From Deltaproteobacteria bacterium (GTDB taxonomy: Bacteria; Desulfobacterota; Desulfobacteria; Desulfobacterales; Desulfobacteraceae): a stretch of DNA of 64,000 nucleotides. The stretch is from the NCBI GenBank assembly GCA_027858995.1, contig JAQIBP010000056.1, forward strand, positions 1 to 64,000. Direction: 5' to 3'. Shown piece after piece: positions 28,560 through 36,383 of the stretch (the first letter of the stretch is position 1; the number at the start of each line of letters is the position of its first letter). The translations under genes and the position numbers were made by a program. The notes beneath the pieces were generated by a model. That model was not told the DNA's origin. It did not search any database and saw only the letters and a program-made list of their open reading frames with translations.

Positions 28560-28955
28560 TCATGACTTTTCAGAAGTCAAATCGGTAAGGGCAAGATATA
28601 ATGCTCCAACTGCAAGTTCAGCGCAATGGAAGTGATCTTCAGGAAGGGTTTGTAAAAATTTATTGATTTTTTCCGGTGAAACCTTCCATGCAGTTTCAAT
28701 GGTTTTTCCCTGGATAAATTTTGCCACGGTATTGCAGCAGGCAGTTGTATTCATACAGCCTTGTACCAAAAATGAGGAAGATTCAATTGTGCTGTTCTTA
28801 CTCTTTAAGAAAAATTCTACTGTATCACCACAGTCGCCTGTTCTTGTTCCATATCCGTCTGGATTGGTAATTTTTTCAATTCTGTCTGTTCTCAAGGCCA
28901 TCTCTATATATTTTATTGAGTGAGTTTGAAAAAAATCTGTACTATAATTAAGCAT
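28560..28955 (-). CDS. NifU/IscU-like iron-sulfur scaffold protein
   Basis: 131 aa. The fold's ligand segments are visible: GDCGDTVEFFLK (normally GxCGDxM), CMNTTACCNTVAKFIQGK and HCAELAVGALYLAL. Three Cys positions of the IscU/NifU N-domain are kept, so it can plausibly hold a transient Fe-S (or other metal-sulfur) cluster. It is the first gene of the cluster, 130 bp before the pseudo-receiver; that spacer contains a hairpin (GCTTCTG/CAGAAGC). The start could also be an internal Met (MALRTD). Confidence 0.8.
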   Translation of the reverse strand: MLNYSTDFFQTHSIKYIEMALRTDRIEKITNPDGYGTRTGDCGDTVEFFLKSKNSTIESSSFLVQGCMNTTACCNTVAKFIQGKTIETAWKVSPEKINKFLQTLPEDHFHCAELAVGALYLALTDLTSEKS

Positions 28956-29260
28956 AACTGTTTTCCATTATTTTTTCATTTCTTACAAAACCAATATCTG
29001 TTTTGTGCTTTTACAGGAAAAAAGCTACAGTTTTATATTAAATCATCAGTTTTTTATGTCCTTATGCTATTCTAAATTAGCATAAAACATGCCAGCAACT
29101 TTGAATCAGCTTAAATCCCAACGATATCAACTGGTTTGTGCTGCAGTAGATCAGAAGTGGCTTTATTTTTGGTGCTTAATTTAGAATATTTTCGAAATAT
29201 TTTTTTGCAAAATTACGAATTTTTATAAATTTACTATAACCCGATAAAGAATTTTATGTA
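28956..29260. other. intergenic region upstream of the ORP-like cluster
   Basis: No gene. It holds two operator-like inverted repeats: ACAAAAC/GTTTTGT (28985-29006) close to the NifU-like start, and TTATGCTA/TAGCATAA (29062-29085), which overlaps the sigma54-like promoter described separately. Confidence 0.45.
29062..29094 (-). promoter_or_regulatory. sigma54-like promoter overlapping an inverted repeat
   Basis: The minus strand reads TGGCATGTTTTATGCT (29079-29094): GG and GC are exactly 10 bp apart, as in -24/-12 promoters (TGGCAC-N5-TTGCA). It points to the NifU-like gene about 125 bp downstream. The -12 half overlaps an 8-bp inverted repeat (TTATGCTA/TAGCATAA), so it may instead be an operator. 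The orange protein operons of Desulfovibrio are known to be sigma54-dependent. Confidence 0.4.
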
Positions 29261-29450
29261 ACCCGTTACAGGCTGCTTACCTTACGTCCGCTGGATGGAC
29301 ATTGCAACAAGTTCTAAGATCACCTTCGCTGACCGCCATGAACTCGCTCATGCTTCGCTCAAACAACATGGCGGCTTAACCGCTACGGTAATCAAGAACT
29401 TATAAGCAAAGATCCATAATGCTCCCATAAGGCAAACAGCCTTACACTGG
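29261..29450. repeat. 190-bp palindromic repeat, copy 1
   Basis: Same length and orientation as the copy at 46385-46574, with about 13 mismatches counted by eye (about 93% identity). Ends are imperfect inverted repeats (ACCCGTTACAGGCTG and CAGCCTTACACTGG) and the centre has GCCATG/CATGGC arms around a GCTCATGCTTCGCTC loop, so a single strand could fold into one long hairpin. No ORF. It may be a miniature inverted-repeat element. It marks the left edge of an accessory gene islet. Confidence 0.75.
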
Positions 29451-29609
29451 CTGGTGCAGCAAGTTTGAAAAGACTTCATATACATCAAAGATTGCATAGC
29501 TGTCATGATCAAAGATAATCAGCTTGTTGCCAATTCTTCTTCCATTTTCAACCCTAATTGTAGCCTTCCCCTTTTTAGTTCCAAACAAAAGTAGAAACTT
29601 CGGGCGAAT
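29442..29609 (-). pseudogene. 55-codon ORF fragment abutting the repeat
   Basis: An open frame bounded by stops encodes RPKFLLLFGTKKGKAT, then VENGRRIGNKLIIFDHDSY and a C-terminal VYEVFSNLLHQPV. There is no ATG or GTG start. The coherent, protein-like composition suggests the C-terminal end of a lost gene. Its stop codon lies inside the end of the 190-bp repeat. Family not recognised. Confidence 0.35.
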
Positions 29610-29746
29610 TTAGCATGAGATAATACATAATTAATTTGTACACTTCTTTGATTGACACTTCAAAAGGTTTAACTATATATTTTTAAAAAACTATGATAAT
29701 CAAAAAGAATAGCATAGTACATATAAGAGTTGGTAGGAGCAATAAT

Positions 29747-30196
29747 ATGGATTTTCTGAATAAAATTCCTAATTGGCTGAGATGGGTTTTGTCGTTGCCC
29801 ATAGCTCTATTAGCGCTTTTTATTTCTTATCCACTTATCATAATTTTAAATAAAATTACTATGATTGGTATAGGGGAAGGTTTTTTAACAAATCTTGTAA
29901 TACTATTACTGGCTAACCTATGGAGTGCAGCTGCTTTTATATGGGTCGGCGCGATAATAACACCACGTCATAATTTTATTGTTGCGGTTATTTTTGCAGT
30001 TTTCTACAGTTTTATACTTGGAGCATCGTTTTTTGCAAAATTTTCACTCGGGTCCAAATCGAGCATAACCTGGCTGGAAATGACTATAACGGTAATCGCT
30101 GGACTAGTCGCGGCTGTCGGAGTGGTTTATCATTTTTATGAGAATGAGACAAAGGTGAAAACCCACATTGAAAGCTATGATAGTGAATTATATTAG
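29747..30196 (+). CDS. small hypothetical membrane protein
   Basis: About 149 aa from the ATG at 29747, which has a TAGGAGC RBS; the track's earlier start at 29693 lacks one. Four hydrophobic segments are visible (about residues 10-33, 43-66, 72-95 and 109-128 of the short form), then a charged tail ENETKVKTHIESYDSELY. Family not recognised. It is AT-rich and lies in the accessory islet between the ORP-like cluster and the flavoprotein gene. Confidence 0.6.
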   Translation: MDFLNKIPNWLRWVLSLPIALLALFISYPLIIILNKITMIGIGEGFLTNLVILLLANLWSAAAFIWVGAIITPRHNFIVAVIFAVFYSFILGASFFAKFSLGSKSSITWLEMTITVIAGLVAAVGVVYHFYENETKVKTHIESYDSELY

Positions 30197-30202
30197 ATAG
30201 TT

Positions 30203-30317
30203 GGCTCTTAACTACCGACTTCATTGTATTGTAGGTGCTGAGCCGTTTGGAAAAGTTTTGGCTTTTTGAAACTTATCAAACATGAACAAGGTTAGTGGAA
30301 ATTTTCCCTGCAAACGG
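30203..30317. repeat. two overlapping inverted repeats between islet genes
   Basis: GGCTC-CTAC pairs with GTAG-GAGCC (30203-30244), and CCGTTTGGAAAA (30243-30254) pairs with TTTTCC-CTG-CAAACGG (30302-30317). They fill the spacer between the membrane protein and ankyrin-like genes. An attC site would be expected here if these are cassettes, but I could not find a matching R''/R' pair. Confidence 0.35.
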
Positions 30318-30355
30318 TGAACCTTAGTATTAAACTTGTTAAATGGTTTTAAAAA

Positions 30356-31162
30356 ATGGAAATAATTAACGATTTTGAGGCAACAATTAGTTTTAAACAT
30401 GACATTCTTTGGTACGCTCAAGAGAACTGGAAAGAGGCTGCTACAAAAATCAACAAAATGTTTAAAATTGATCCTCCACTATCAACGGACAACTATGCTA
30501 CTTTCAACTATTTTATATCTATTCTCTTCATTCAGTCAAGGGCTCCGTATAACTTGTACGGTCAAAAACAAGGTGATAGAATTTGGCAATACTTAAAAAA
30601 TTCTTTTTTAGCTGAAGAGCAATATGGTGAACATGCAATAAACTCATTGGAACTTTGTTTAGAAGGTTGGAATCACCATTCGGCAAAAAAAAATAATCCA
30701 TTAGGCGCTATTGCTTCTGTTCTTCTTTTTAGACTTAATTATAAAGAAAAAGATACAGACACCATACTTGGCCAACTTCTTGGAGATATATTGGGTCTCT
30801 CACCTCCTTGGTGGAAGAATTTTTCAAAAAAGAAGAAACTAACTAAGTCTGATATCCCTGTGGACTCAAAAAATTTTAATATTTTTTTTAAAGGCATGAA
30901 CCAAAATAATGAAAACATAGTAAACGACTATGATTTAAATGGGCTAACGTTATTGATGCGTGCTGTCCAAATTGGTGACGTGGGTCTTGTAAAAAATTTT
31001 CTCTCTAAAGGAGCTGACCCATTAAAAATTGATGGTAAATCTGGAACTACATCAGCAATCGGTTTAGTTTTACAGAAATTATCAACTGTTGAAAACGAAG
31101 AAAAAAGAGAACGATACAATTTAATATTAAATTTGTTTAAAGATCATTGTGAGAAAAAATAA
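30356..31162 (+). CDS. hypothetical protein with C-terminal ankyrin-type repeat
   Basis: 268 aa. The N-terminal 190 residues are not recognised (aromatic-rich, DILWYAQENWKEAATKINKMF). Near residues 195-245 there is an ankyrin-like unit: DLNGLTLLMRAVQIGDVGLVKNFLSKGADP. No signal peptide or membrane helix. No clear RBS. The stop codon is followed after 7 bp by an attC-like site, so the gene looks like the content of an integron cassette. Function unknown. Confidence 0.6.
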   Translation: MEIINDFEATISFKHDILWYAQENWKEAATKINKMFKIDPPLSTDNYATFNYFISILFIQSRAPYNLYGQKQGDRIWQYLKNSFLAEEQYGEHAINSLELCLEGWNHHSAKKNNPLGAIASVLLFRLNYKEKDTDTILGQLLGDILGLSPPWWKNFSKKKKLTKSDIPVDSKNFNIFFKGMNQNNENIVNDYDLNGLTLLMRAVQIGDVGLVKNFLSKGADPLKIDGKSGTTSAIGLVLQKLSTVENEEKRERYNLILNLFKDHCEKK

Positions 31163-31169
31163 TAGGGTT

Positions 31170-31242
31170 GTTTAACATTAGCTTTGAGAAGGATGCTGAT
31201 TTCGCTGCGCTTCATTCATGCTTTTCAAGCGGGGCGTTATGA
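31170..31242 (+). repeat. attC-like recombination site 1
   Basis: Begins with GTTTAAC (fits R'' RYYYAAC) 7 bp after a stop codon and ends with GTTATGA (near R' GTTRRRY). Between them GCTTTGAGAAGGATG pairs with CATGCTTTTCAAGC, leaving one extrahelical base, and the 4- and 5-base unpaired spacers and a variable loop are in the expected places. 73 bp is a normal attC length. R' deviates at its fifth and last bases. Confidence 0.55.
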
Positions 31243-31257
31243 GTGATTAGTATTACC

Positions 31258-31851
31258 ATGAATTCGGAACAAATTATAAAAAAGTTTTTATCTGGGTATC
31301 ATTTGCGCGCTGAAAAATTTGATAAAAAAAGATTTGGTAACGGAAAAACTCCTGATTATGAAGTATTCAAAAATGATAATTTGTTTTGCTATTGTGAAGT
31401 AAAAAACGCTAAGAAAGATATTTGGTTAGATCAAAAATTGAAAAAATCATCTCCAGGAGAAATGGTTGGTGGGCTACGTAATGATCCTGTTTTCAACCGT
31501 CTTACTTCACACATTCACAAATCTCGTAAACAGTTTGATGCTGTGAATAAGAATCAAGATACACCCAATATCCTTGCGTTCTATAATCAAGATCAAAATA
31601 GTGGTTTTTTAGACCTATTAGCCGTAATTACAGGGAACTTTTTTTCTGAAAATGGAAAAACCTACCCAATATATAAAAGCTTTTCAGAAGGTAGGATAAA
31701 AGCTGATATTGAAAAAATTCATCTGTTTATTTGGCTTGATGAGTTTAAACCACATAGATTTTTATTCAGTTTAGAAAGCAAGAAATTTCAGAATGAACTA
31801 TGTAAGGCATTCAAGTTCGACCCCAGAAAGCTTGAAATAGTTCATTCATAA
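31258..31851 (+). CDS. hypothetical protein with PD-(D/E)XK nuclease-like motif
   Basis: About 197 aa from ATG 31258; the track uses a GTG five codons earlier. The N-terminal part has TPDYEVFKNDNLFCYCEVKNAKK, a D ... ExK arrangement typical of PD-(D/E)XK nuclease folds, with a preceding conserved-looking Glu-rich helix. The rest (QFDAVNKNQDTPNILAFYNQD, LFIWLDEF) would suit the later strands of that fold. Lies between two attC-like sites with no clear RBS, as is common in cassettes. A defence or DNA-processing role is possible but unproven. Confidence 0.55.
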   Translation: MNSEQIIKKFLSGYHLRAEKFDKKRFGNGKTPDYEVFKNDNLFCYCEVKNAKKDIWLDQKLKKSSPGEMVGGLRNDPVFNRLTSHIHKSRKQFDAVNKNQDTPNILAFYNQDQNSGFLDLLAVITGNFFSENGKTYPIYKSFSEGRIKADIEKIHLFIWLDEFKPHRFLFSLESKKFQNELCKAFKFDPRKLEIVHS

Positions 31852-31902
31852 CCTGTCGGCCCAGGTGACAGCCATGGTCTGCGCCGTTTTGGCAGGTTGT
31901 TG
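31846..31902 (+). repeat. weaker attC-like site 2
   Basis: Overlaps the stop codon of the nuclease-like gene. TCATAAC at the left and GTTGTTG at the right occupy the R''/R' positions; AACCTG pairs with CAGGTT and CGGC with GCCG. 57 bp. The xCATAAC left box resembles those of the attC-like sites at 47.8 and 48.6 kb, but both boxes deviate from consensus. Confidence 0.35.
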
Positions 31903-32004
31903 TAAAATTGAAATGTATAATTTTTAGCAGAGGTTGTGGAAACCCTAGCTGTACCTGACTTCTGTGTTCCATGTCACTGTGTAAAATAAAAAAAGGGTTA
32001 TGAT

Positions 32005-32652
32005 ATGATCTCATTTAATGAAATCAACAGCAAATATATGGGTGAGAATCTTCCTCAATCTAATATTCTCGGTATTGGTGGAAGTCCGAGAAGAGGTGGA
32101 AATTCAGATGTGCTTTTGAGGAATATTCTGCAAGGGATAAAAGATACTGAAGTCACTTTTGATGTTGCTCAATTACGGGATTTTCAATTCCAGCCATGTA
32201 TTGGCTGCGAGAAATGCAGAAAAGACAAAATCTGTACTGGGTTAATGGATGGAATGTCTTTGCTTTATCCTAAAATAATTGATGCCAGAGGTTTAGTACT
32301 TGTATCTCCTACTCACAACTATAATATTACAGCAATAATGAAAGCTTTTATTGATCGTCTCTACTGTTTTTACAATTTTGATAATAAAAATCGTCCGGGT
32401 CAATGGTCAAGCCAACTGAATAATCAAGGACGCAAGGCTGTCATAGCAGCGGTTTGTGAACAGAATAATAAAAAGGATATGGGTTTTACCCTGGATGCCA
32501 TGCGCCTACCCCTTGAAGCATTAGGCTATGAAATTATAGATGAACTTGCAGTTTTTGGAGTGTTTTCAAGGGGAAAAATAAAAGAAAAAACCAAAATTTT
32601 GGAAAAAGCCTCCATGCTTGGAACAAGTTTAGCTGAATCTATTATTAAATAA
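32005..32652 (+). CDS. iron-sulfur flavoprotein (NADPH-dependent FMN reductase fold)
   Basis: 215 aa flavodoxin-like protein. FMN phosphate loop GGSPRRGGNSDVLL near residue 25; the cluster motif CIGCEKCRKDKIC has the compact CxxCxxCx5C spacing of Isf-type iron-sulfur flavoproteins, and SPTHNYNITAIMKAFIDRL is the usual second flavin contact. Such proteins move electrons between ferredoxin and small acceptors, including peroxide or oxygen, in anaerobes. An AAGGG RBS precedes the ATG. Single gene. Confidence 0.85.
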   Translation: MISFNEINSKYMGENLPQSNILGIGGSPRRGGNSDVLLRNILQGIKDTEVTFDVAQLRDFQFQPCIGCEKCRKDKICTGLMDGMSLLYPKIIDARGLVLVSPTHNYNITAIMKAFIDRLYCFYNFDNKNRPGQWSSQLNNQGRKAVIAAVCEQNNKKDMGFTLDAMRLPLEALGYEIIDELAVFGVFSRGKIKEKTKILEKASMLGTSLAESIIK

Positions 32653-32830
32653 ACAGGTGTAGATATAGCAATCCTAAAGGTTTCAGAACAGCTGATTTTG
32701 CAGCAGCGTGTTGACTTAAATATTGAGTTGCAATAAAGATAGGGTTGCAGGGGAATAGATTTTGTTAAATATTGTTTTTAAAGGAAGATTATATTTTTGT
32801 TAAAATACTAAATTGTTATGGGGCGTTTTA

Positions 32831-34549
32831 ATGTCAGCACTATTTTATCGAGATTTCCAACCCGAAGATTTGCCAGTTCCCAATAAACAGGTCATGCAGT
32901 TGATTCAATATACACTGCGGGAGGATGCTGAGATTGATACATTAACAAAGTTGATATCTGTGAATCCTGCATTAATTGCACAGCTTCTCGGGCTTGTCAA
33001 CTCAGCTTTTTTTGGATTTCGTCACAAAGTTCAAACTATATCCGATGCTGTTGTTGCCATGGGTATGGATAGCCTTAGAAATCTGGTTTTATGTTTTGCT
33101 GTGAAAGAGGCTCTTGCAGACAAAGATGTTCCAGGATTTGATATTGATATTTTCTGGGAGGATTCCATTAGAAGAGCTGTTGCTGCCAAGCAGCTTGGAT
33201 ACCTTATAAATGGACCCATTGAAGAAGCCTTTACAGCTGGAATGCTGCAGGATATTGGTTTATTGATCCTTTTTCTTATGGAACCGGATAAAGCTGATAG
33301 ATGGCCTTTGTTAAGGTCAAATCTTCCCAAAAAACGTTATGAGATGGAAGAGGAGTTATTTCATACTACCCATGATCATGTTGGTTCACTGTTGATGAAG
33401 AGATGGAACCTGCAGGAACCCTATATTTCTGCAATTGGTTATCATCATTCACTGTTTGACAACAAAAAAACCGGAATTTATGGGTATGAAAAAAATCAGT
33501 CTGATCTGGCTGGAATCATGCACCTCTCTGATTTATGCAATGCTGTTTATACCAGTCATGATAAGCCGGAAGCCTTAAATATCCTTAAAAAGGAGTCAAA
33601 AAAAATTTTCAGCTTAACAGGTGATCAGGTTGAATTTTTGTTATCCTTATTGTCGGACCAGGTAAAAGAAACTTCTGATGCATTACATATTTCTTCAGGG
33701 CATCAAATAGATTTTGATAATATATTGGACCAGGCTAATAGAAAACTCATTGAAGATAATATCAGTTATCAAGAGTTGACCTGGCAGCTGCAAAATTCAC
33801 TGAAGCAGCGGGATGAATATGCTGCCAGGCTGGAAGCAGAACTTGATATAGCAAGAGAAATTCAGCAAAGCCTTCAGCCTGATATTGAAAAAATTCATCA
33901 GGTTGGTGCATTTAATATTCCAGCCTTTCATCTGTCAGGAGATTTTTATGATTATTTTGCCAAGGAAGACGGTACCATCTGTTTTTGTATTGGAGATGTT
34001 TCAGGAAAAGGGACCTCAGCTGCTTTGCTCATGGCAAAGGCCATATCCCTTTTCAGGTGTTTGTGTAAAGTTGTAGATGATATCAGTGCCATTGTTCAGC
34101 TTATGAATAATGAACTTTGCGAAACAGCGGTCAGGGGAATGTTTGTTACATTTGTCGGGGGTTGGTTAGATCCGCATTCCAAAAAACTTGATATCATTAA
34201 TGTGGGACACCCCCCGCCATTTATTGTTGATGATAAGACAGTCACAAAAATCGAAGCAGCTGACCCGCCTCTCGGGGTGTTGCCCGGAATAATACATCCG
34301 GCAAAACAGTTTTCCATACAAAACAGCAGATTGTATCTTTATACAGACGGTTTTACAGAAGGCCGATTAAAAAATGAAGGCAGAAAAGAGGTTGAACAGG
34401 AGTTGGGATTAAAAGGCTTTTTGCGATGGCTTATTCAGTCGAAACAGATGCCGCTTGAAAAGCAGATGGTATGGATAAAAAAAGAGTGCAGTAAACGTCT
34501 TGTGACTCAGTCAGATGATTTGACACTGATGATATTGTCAGGAGAGTAG
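32831..34549 (+). CDS. HDOD domain - SpoIIE/PP2C-type phosphatase
   Basis: About 572 aa from ATG 32831 (track start is a TTG without RBS). N-terminal HDOD domain (about 10-210: LISVNPALIAQLLGLVNSAFFG, AFTAGMLQDIGLLIL, YHHSL), a coiled-coil linker (SYQELTWQLQNSLKQRDEYAARLEAE), then a PP2C_SIG/SpoIIE phosphatase with GDFYDYFAKEDG, IGDVSGKGTSAALLMAKA and YTDGFTEG metal-binding motifs. It likely dephosphorylates a STAS-type anti-anti-sigma protein. Converges with the GAF-SpoIIE gene, overlapping it by 12 bp at the 3' ends. Confidence 0.85.
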   Translation: MSALFYRDFQPEDLPVPNKQVMQLIQYTLREDAEIDTLTKLISVNPALIAQLLGLVNSAFFGFRHKVQTISDAVVAMGMDSLRNLVLCFAVKEALADKDVPGFDIDIFWEDSIRRAVAAKQLGYLINGPIEEAFTAGMLQDIGLLILFLMEPDKADRWPLLRSNLPKKRYEMEEELFHTTHDHVGSLLMKRWNLQEPYISAIGYHHSLFDNKKTGIYGYEKNQSDLAGIMHLSDLCNAVYTSHDKPEALNILKKESKKIFSLTGDQVEFLLSLLSDQVKETSDALHISSGHQIDFDNILDQANRKLIEDNISYQELTWQLQNSLKQRDEYAARLEAELDIAREIQQSLQPDIEKIHQVGAFNIPAFHLSGDFYDYFAKEDGTICFCIGDVSGKGTSAALLMAKAISLFRCLCKVVDDISAIVQLMNNELCETAVRGMFVTFVGGWLDPHSKKLDIINVGHPPPFIVDDKTVTKIEAADPPLGVLPGIIHPAKQFSIQNSRLYLYTDGFTEGRLKNEGRKEVEQELGLKGFLRWLIQSKQMPLEKQMVWIKKECSKRLVTQSDDLTLMILSGE

Positions 34550-36268
34550 TTTTTTAACCATTTTGATTTTATTAAAACCTTGTGAAGTCTGAGTGTATTC
34601 AACTGTATCCATGACTTGTTTTATAATATGAACTCCAAGCCCTCCAGGCTTGACCTTGCTTACATCTCTTGGTTCAAAGGAATTGATATCAAATTTGAGA
34701 CCTTTATCAATAATTGAGATGGTTAAAATGTTTGCTTCTACATTAACGGTCAGGTCAATTTTCTGGTTATAGTCATTTTTATAACCATGCTTGATAATGT
34801 TGGAACACGCTTCAACTACTGCAAGAATAATATTTTGTGAATTTTGTTTTGAAAGTTTGGTTTTTAACAAAGTCTTATTAATAAGGTTTCTGATTTGCCT
34901 GAGGTTCTCAGGGTGTGATTTTATACTTAAACAGACAGGTTTTATTTTTTTCTCATTATTTAGTGAAAATACCAGCAGGGTTAAATCATCACTTCTGTCT
35001 TGAGTTAGTGTAAAATTGTCAATTTTGGAAGTAATTTTTTTTATCATTAAATCAGGATCATTGGGATTGTTTTCAATCTCTCTGAGAAGCCTTTTTATGC
35101 CAAATAATTCGCTATTATAGTTTTTTGCTTCAATGATACCATCTGTAAAAATAGTAACGCATGAATCGTCTCCAAGTTCAAAGATTTCCTGGACATATTC
35201 AATCTCGTGTATGATACCAAGCGGCGGTCCTTTCTTATCATCATCACACAAAAGTCTTGTGCCTTCATTGCTTGAATAGATAGGAGATATATGGCCTGCA
35301 TTAGCAATTCTCAAACGGTTCTCTTTTGTATCGAGAAGTATATAAAGAAGGGTGACAAACATACCTCTTTTTGTTCTTTCACATAAAACTTTATTCATCT
35401 GGGTTAAAAGTTCTTTGGGGTCAGGGTATAAAAGGGTATAATATTGCAGATCACTGGTAAGTCGTGCCATGAAGAGGGAAGCTGAAATCCCCTTACCTGA
35501 AACATCTCCCAGAACAATTCCCAGCTTATTTGCAGGCAGTTTGAAAAAATTATAAAAATCGCCCCCTATTTCAAGGGCAGGTTGATTTAATACAGCAAAT
35601 TTATAATTTTCAATCAATGGAAGTTCCTGGGGTAAAAAGCTTGACTGCACCTCCTTGGCAAGTTTTACATCCCTTTCCAGTGTCTTTCTTTTGAGAATGA
35701 TTTGATGCATTTTTGCTGTATCAATGGCAACAGCAGCACTACTGCTGATGGTAATAAGCATTTCAAGTTCTTCAGCAGAAAAGAAAAATGGTTTGATCAT
35801 CTTGTTGATAACCTCGATAACACCTATGACTTCACCTCTAATCTTAAGGGGAACGCACAACATGGCCTTGGTATGGTAATTTGTTTTTCTGTCAATCTCA
35901 GGAGCAAATTTAGAGTGGTGGTAAGCATCTTCAATATTAAGAGGTAATCCGGTTTCAGCAACAAATCCTGCAATGCCCTGTCCCTTTTTTAGATTGTAGA
36001 TCTCTTTGATCTCTTCACCAGCTTCACCAATGCTGATATGAAAGGTCAGGTCTTTAGTTTTATCATCAATTAAAAGCATACTGACAGCATCTGCAACAAG
36101 TGTTTTTTTAGTGGTTTCCATGAGTTTGGATAGCAATTTCCCTATGGAAAGCTCTGAATTGATCAGGTTGGATATTTTAATGCAGTTGGACAGACGTTCG
36201 ACCCTGGTGATACAGGCTTGAAGATCTGATGAATCATCAGTGATCATATTTTTTTTATCTATTGTCAT
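34538..36268 (-). CDS. GAF - SpoIIE phosphatase - RsbW-type kinase fusion
   Basis: 576 aa. GAF domain (about 35-185: LVADAVSMLLIDDKTKDLTFHI, GQGIAGFVAETGLPLNIEDAY), SpoIIE/PP2C domain (about 225-420: GGDFYNFFKLPANK, LGDVSGKGISASLFMARL, TIFTDGIIEAKN) and a C-terminal HATPase_c_2 anti-sigma kinase domain (VVEACSNIIKHGYK N-box, GGLGVHIIK G-box). Kinase and phosphatase for a STAS partner in one chain point to partner switching. The STAS gene at 38.4 kb is the nearest possible substrate (inference). Confidence 0.85.
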   Translation of the reverse strand: MTIDKKNMITDDSSDLQACITRVERLSNCIKISNLINSELSIGKLLSKLMETTKKTLVADAVSMLLIDDKTKDLTFHISIGEAGEEIKEIYNLKKGQGIAGFVAETGLPLNIEDAYHHSKFAPEIDRKTNYHTKAMLCVPLKIRGEVIGVIEVINKMIKPFFFSAEELEMLITISSSAAVAIDTAKMHQIILKRKTLERDVKLAKEVQSSFLPQELPLIENYKFAVLNQPALEIGGDFYNFFKLPANKLGIVLGDVSGKGISASLFMARLTSDLQYYTLLYPDPKELLTQMNKVLCERTKRGMFVTLLYILLDTKENRLRIANAGHISPIYSSNEGTRLLCDDDKKGPPLGIIHEIEYVQEIFELGDDSCVTIFTDGIIEAKNYNSELFGIKRLLREIENNPNDPDLMIKKITSKIDNFTLTQDRSDDLTLLVFSLNNEKKIKPVCLSIKSHPENLRQIRNLINKTLLKTKLSKQNSQNIILAVVEACSNIIKHGYKNDYNQKIDLTVNVEANILTISIIDKGLKFDINSFEPRDVSKVKPGGLGVHIIKQVMDTVEYTQTSQGFNKIKMVKKLLS

Positions 36269-36383
36269 ATCAGATTTTTATATAAAGCCTTACATGGTTT
36301 GTCAATCTTTGTTATTATCGTTGACATGGCAAATATGGTAAGCTATTTATAAATATCCATGAACTGATAAACGATAAAGTGAT

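Noticed and set aside
29261-29450. 190-bp repeat as a giant attC site
   Set aside because: It folds into a long hairpin but has no R''/R' pair at its ends, and both copies exceed usual attC length.
31196-31230. CGCTTCATTC/GCTTCGCTC text shared by attC-like loops and the 190-bp repeat as a CRISPR or tandem repeat
   Set aside because: Only short similarity in hairpin loops; no regular spacing or multiple copies.
29660-32000. Prophage or transposon island
   Set aside because: No integrase, capsid, transposase or tRNA junction; cassette-like sites explain the islet better.
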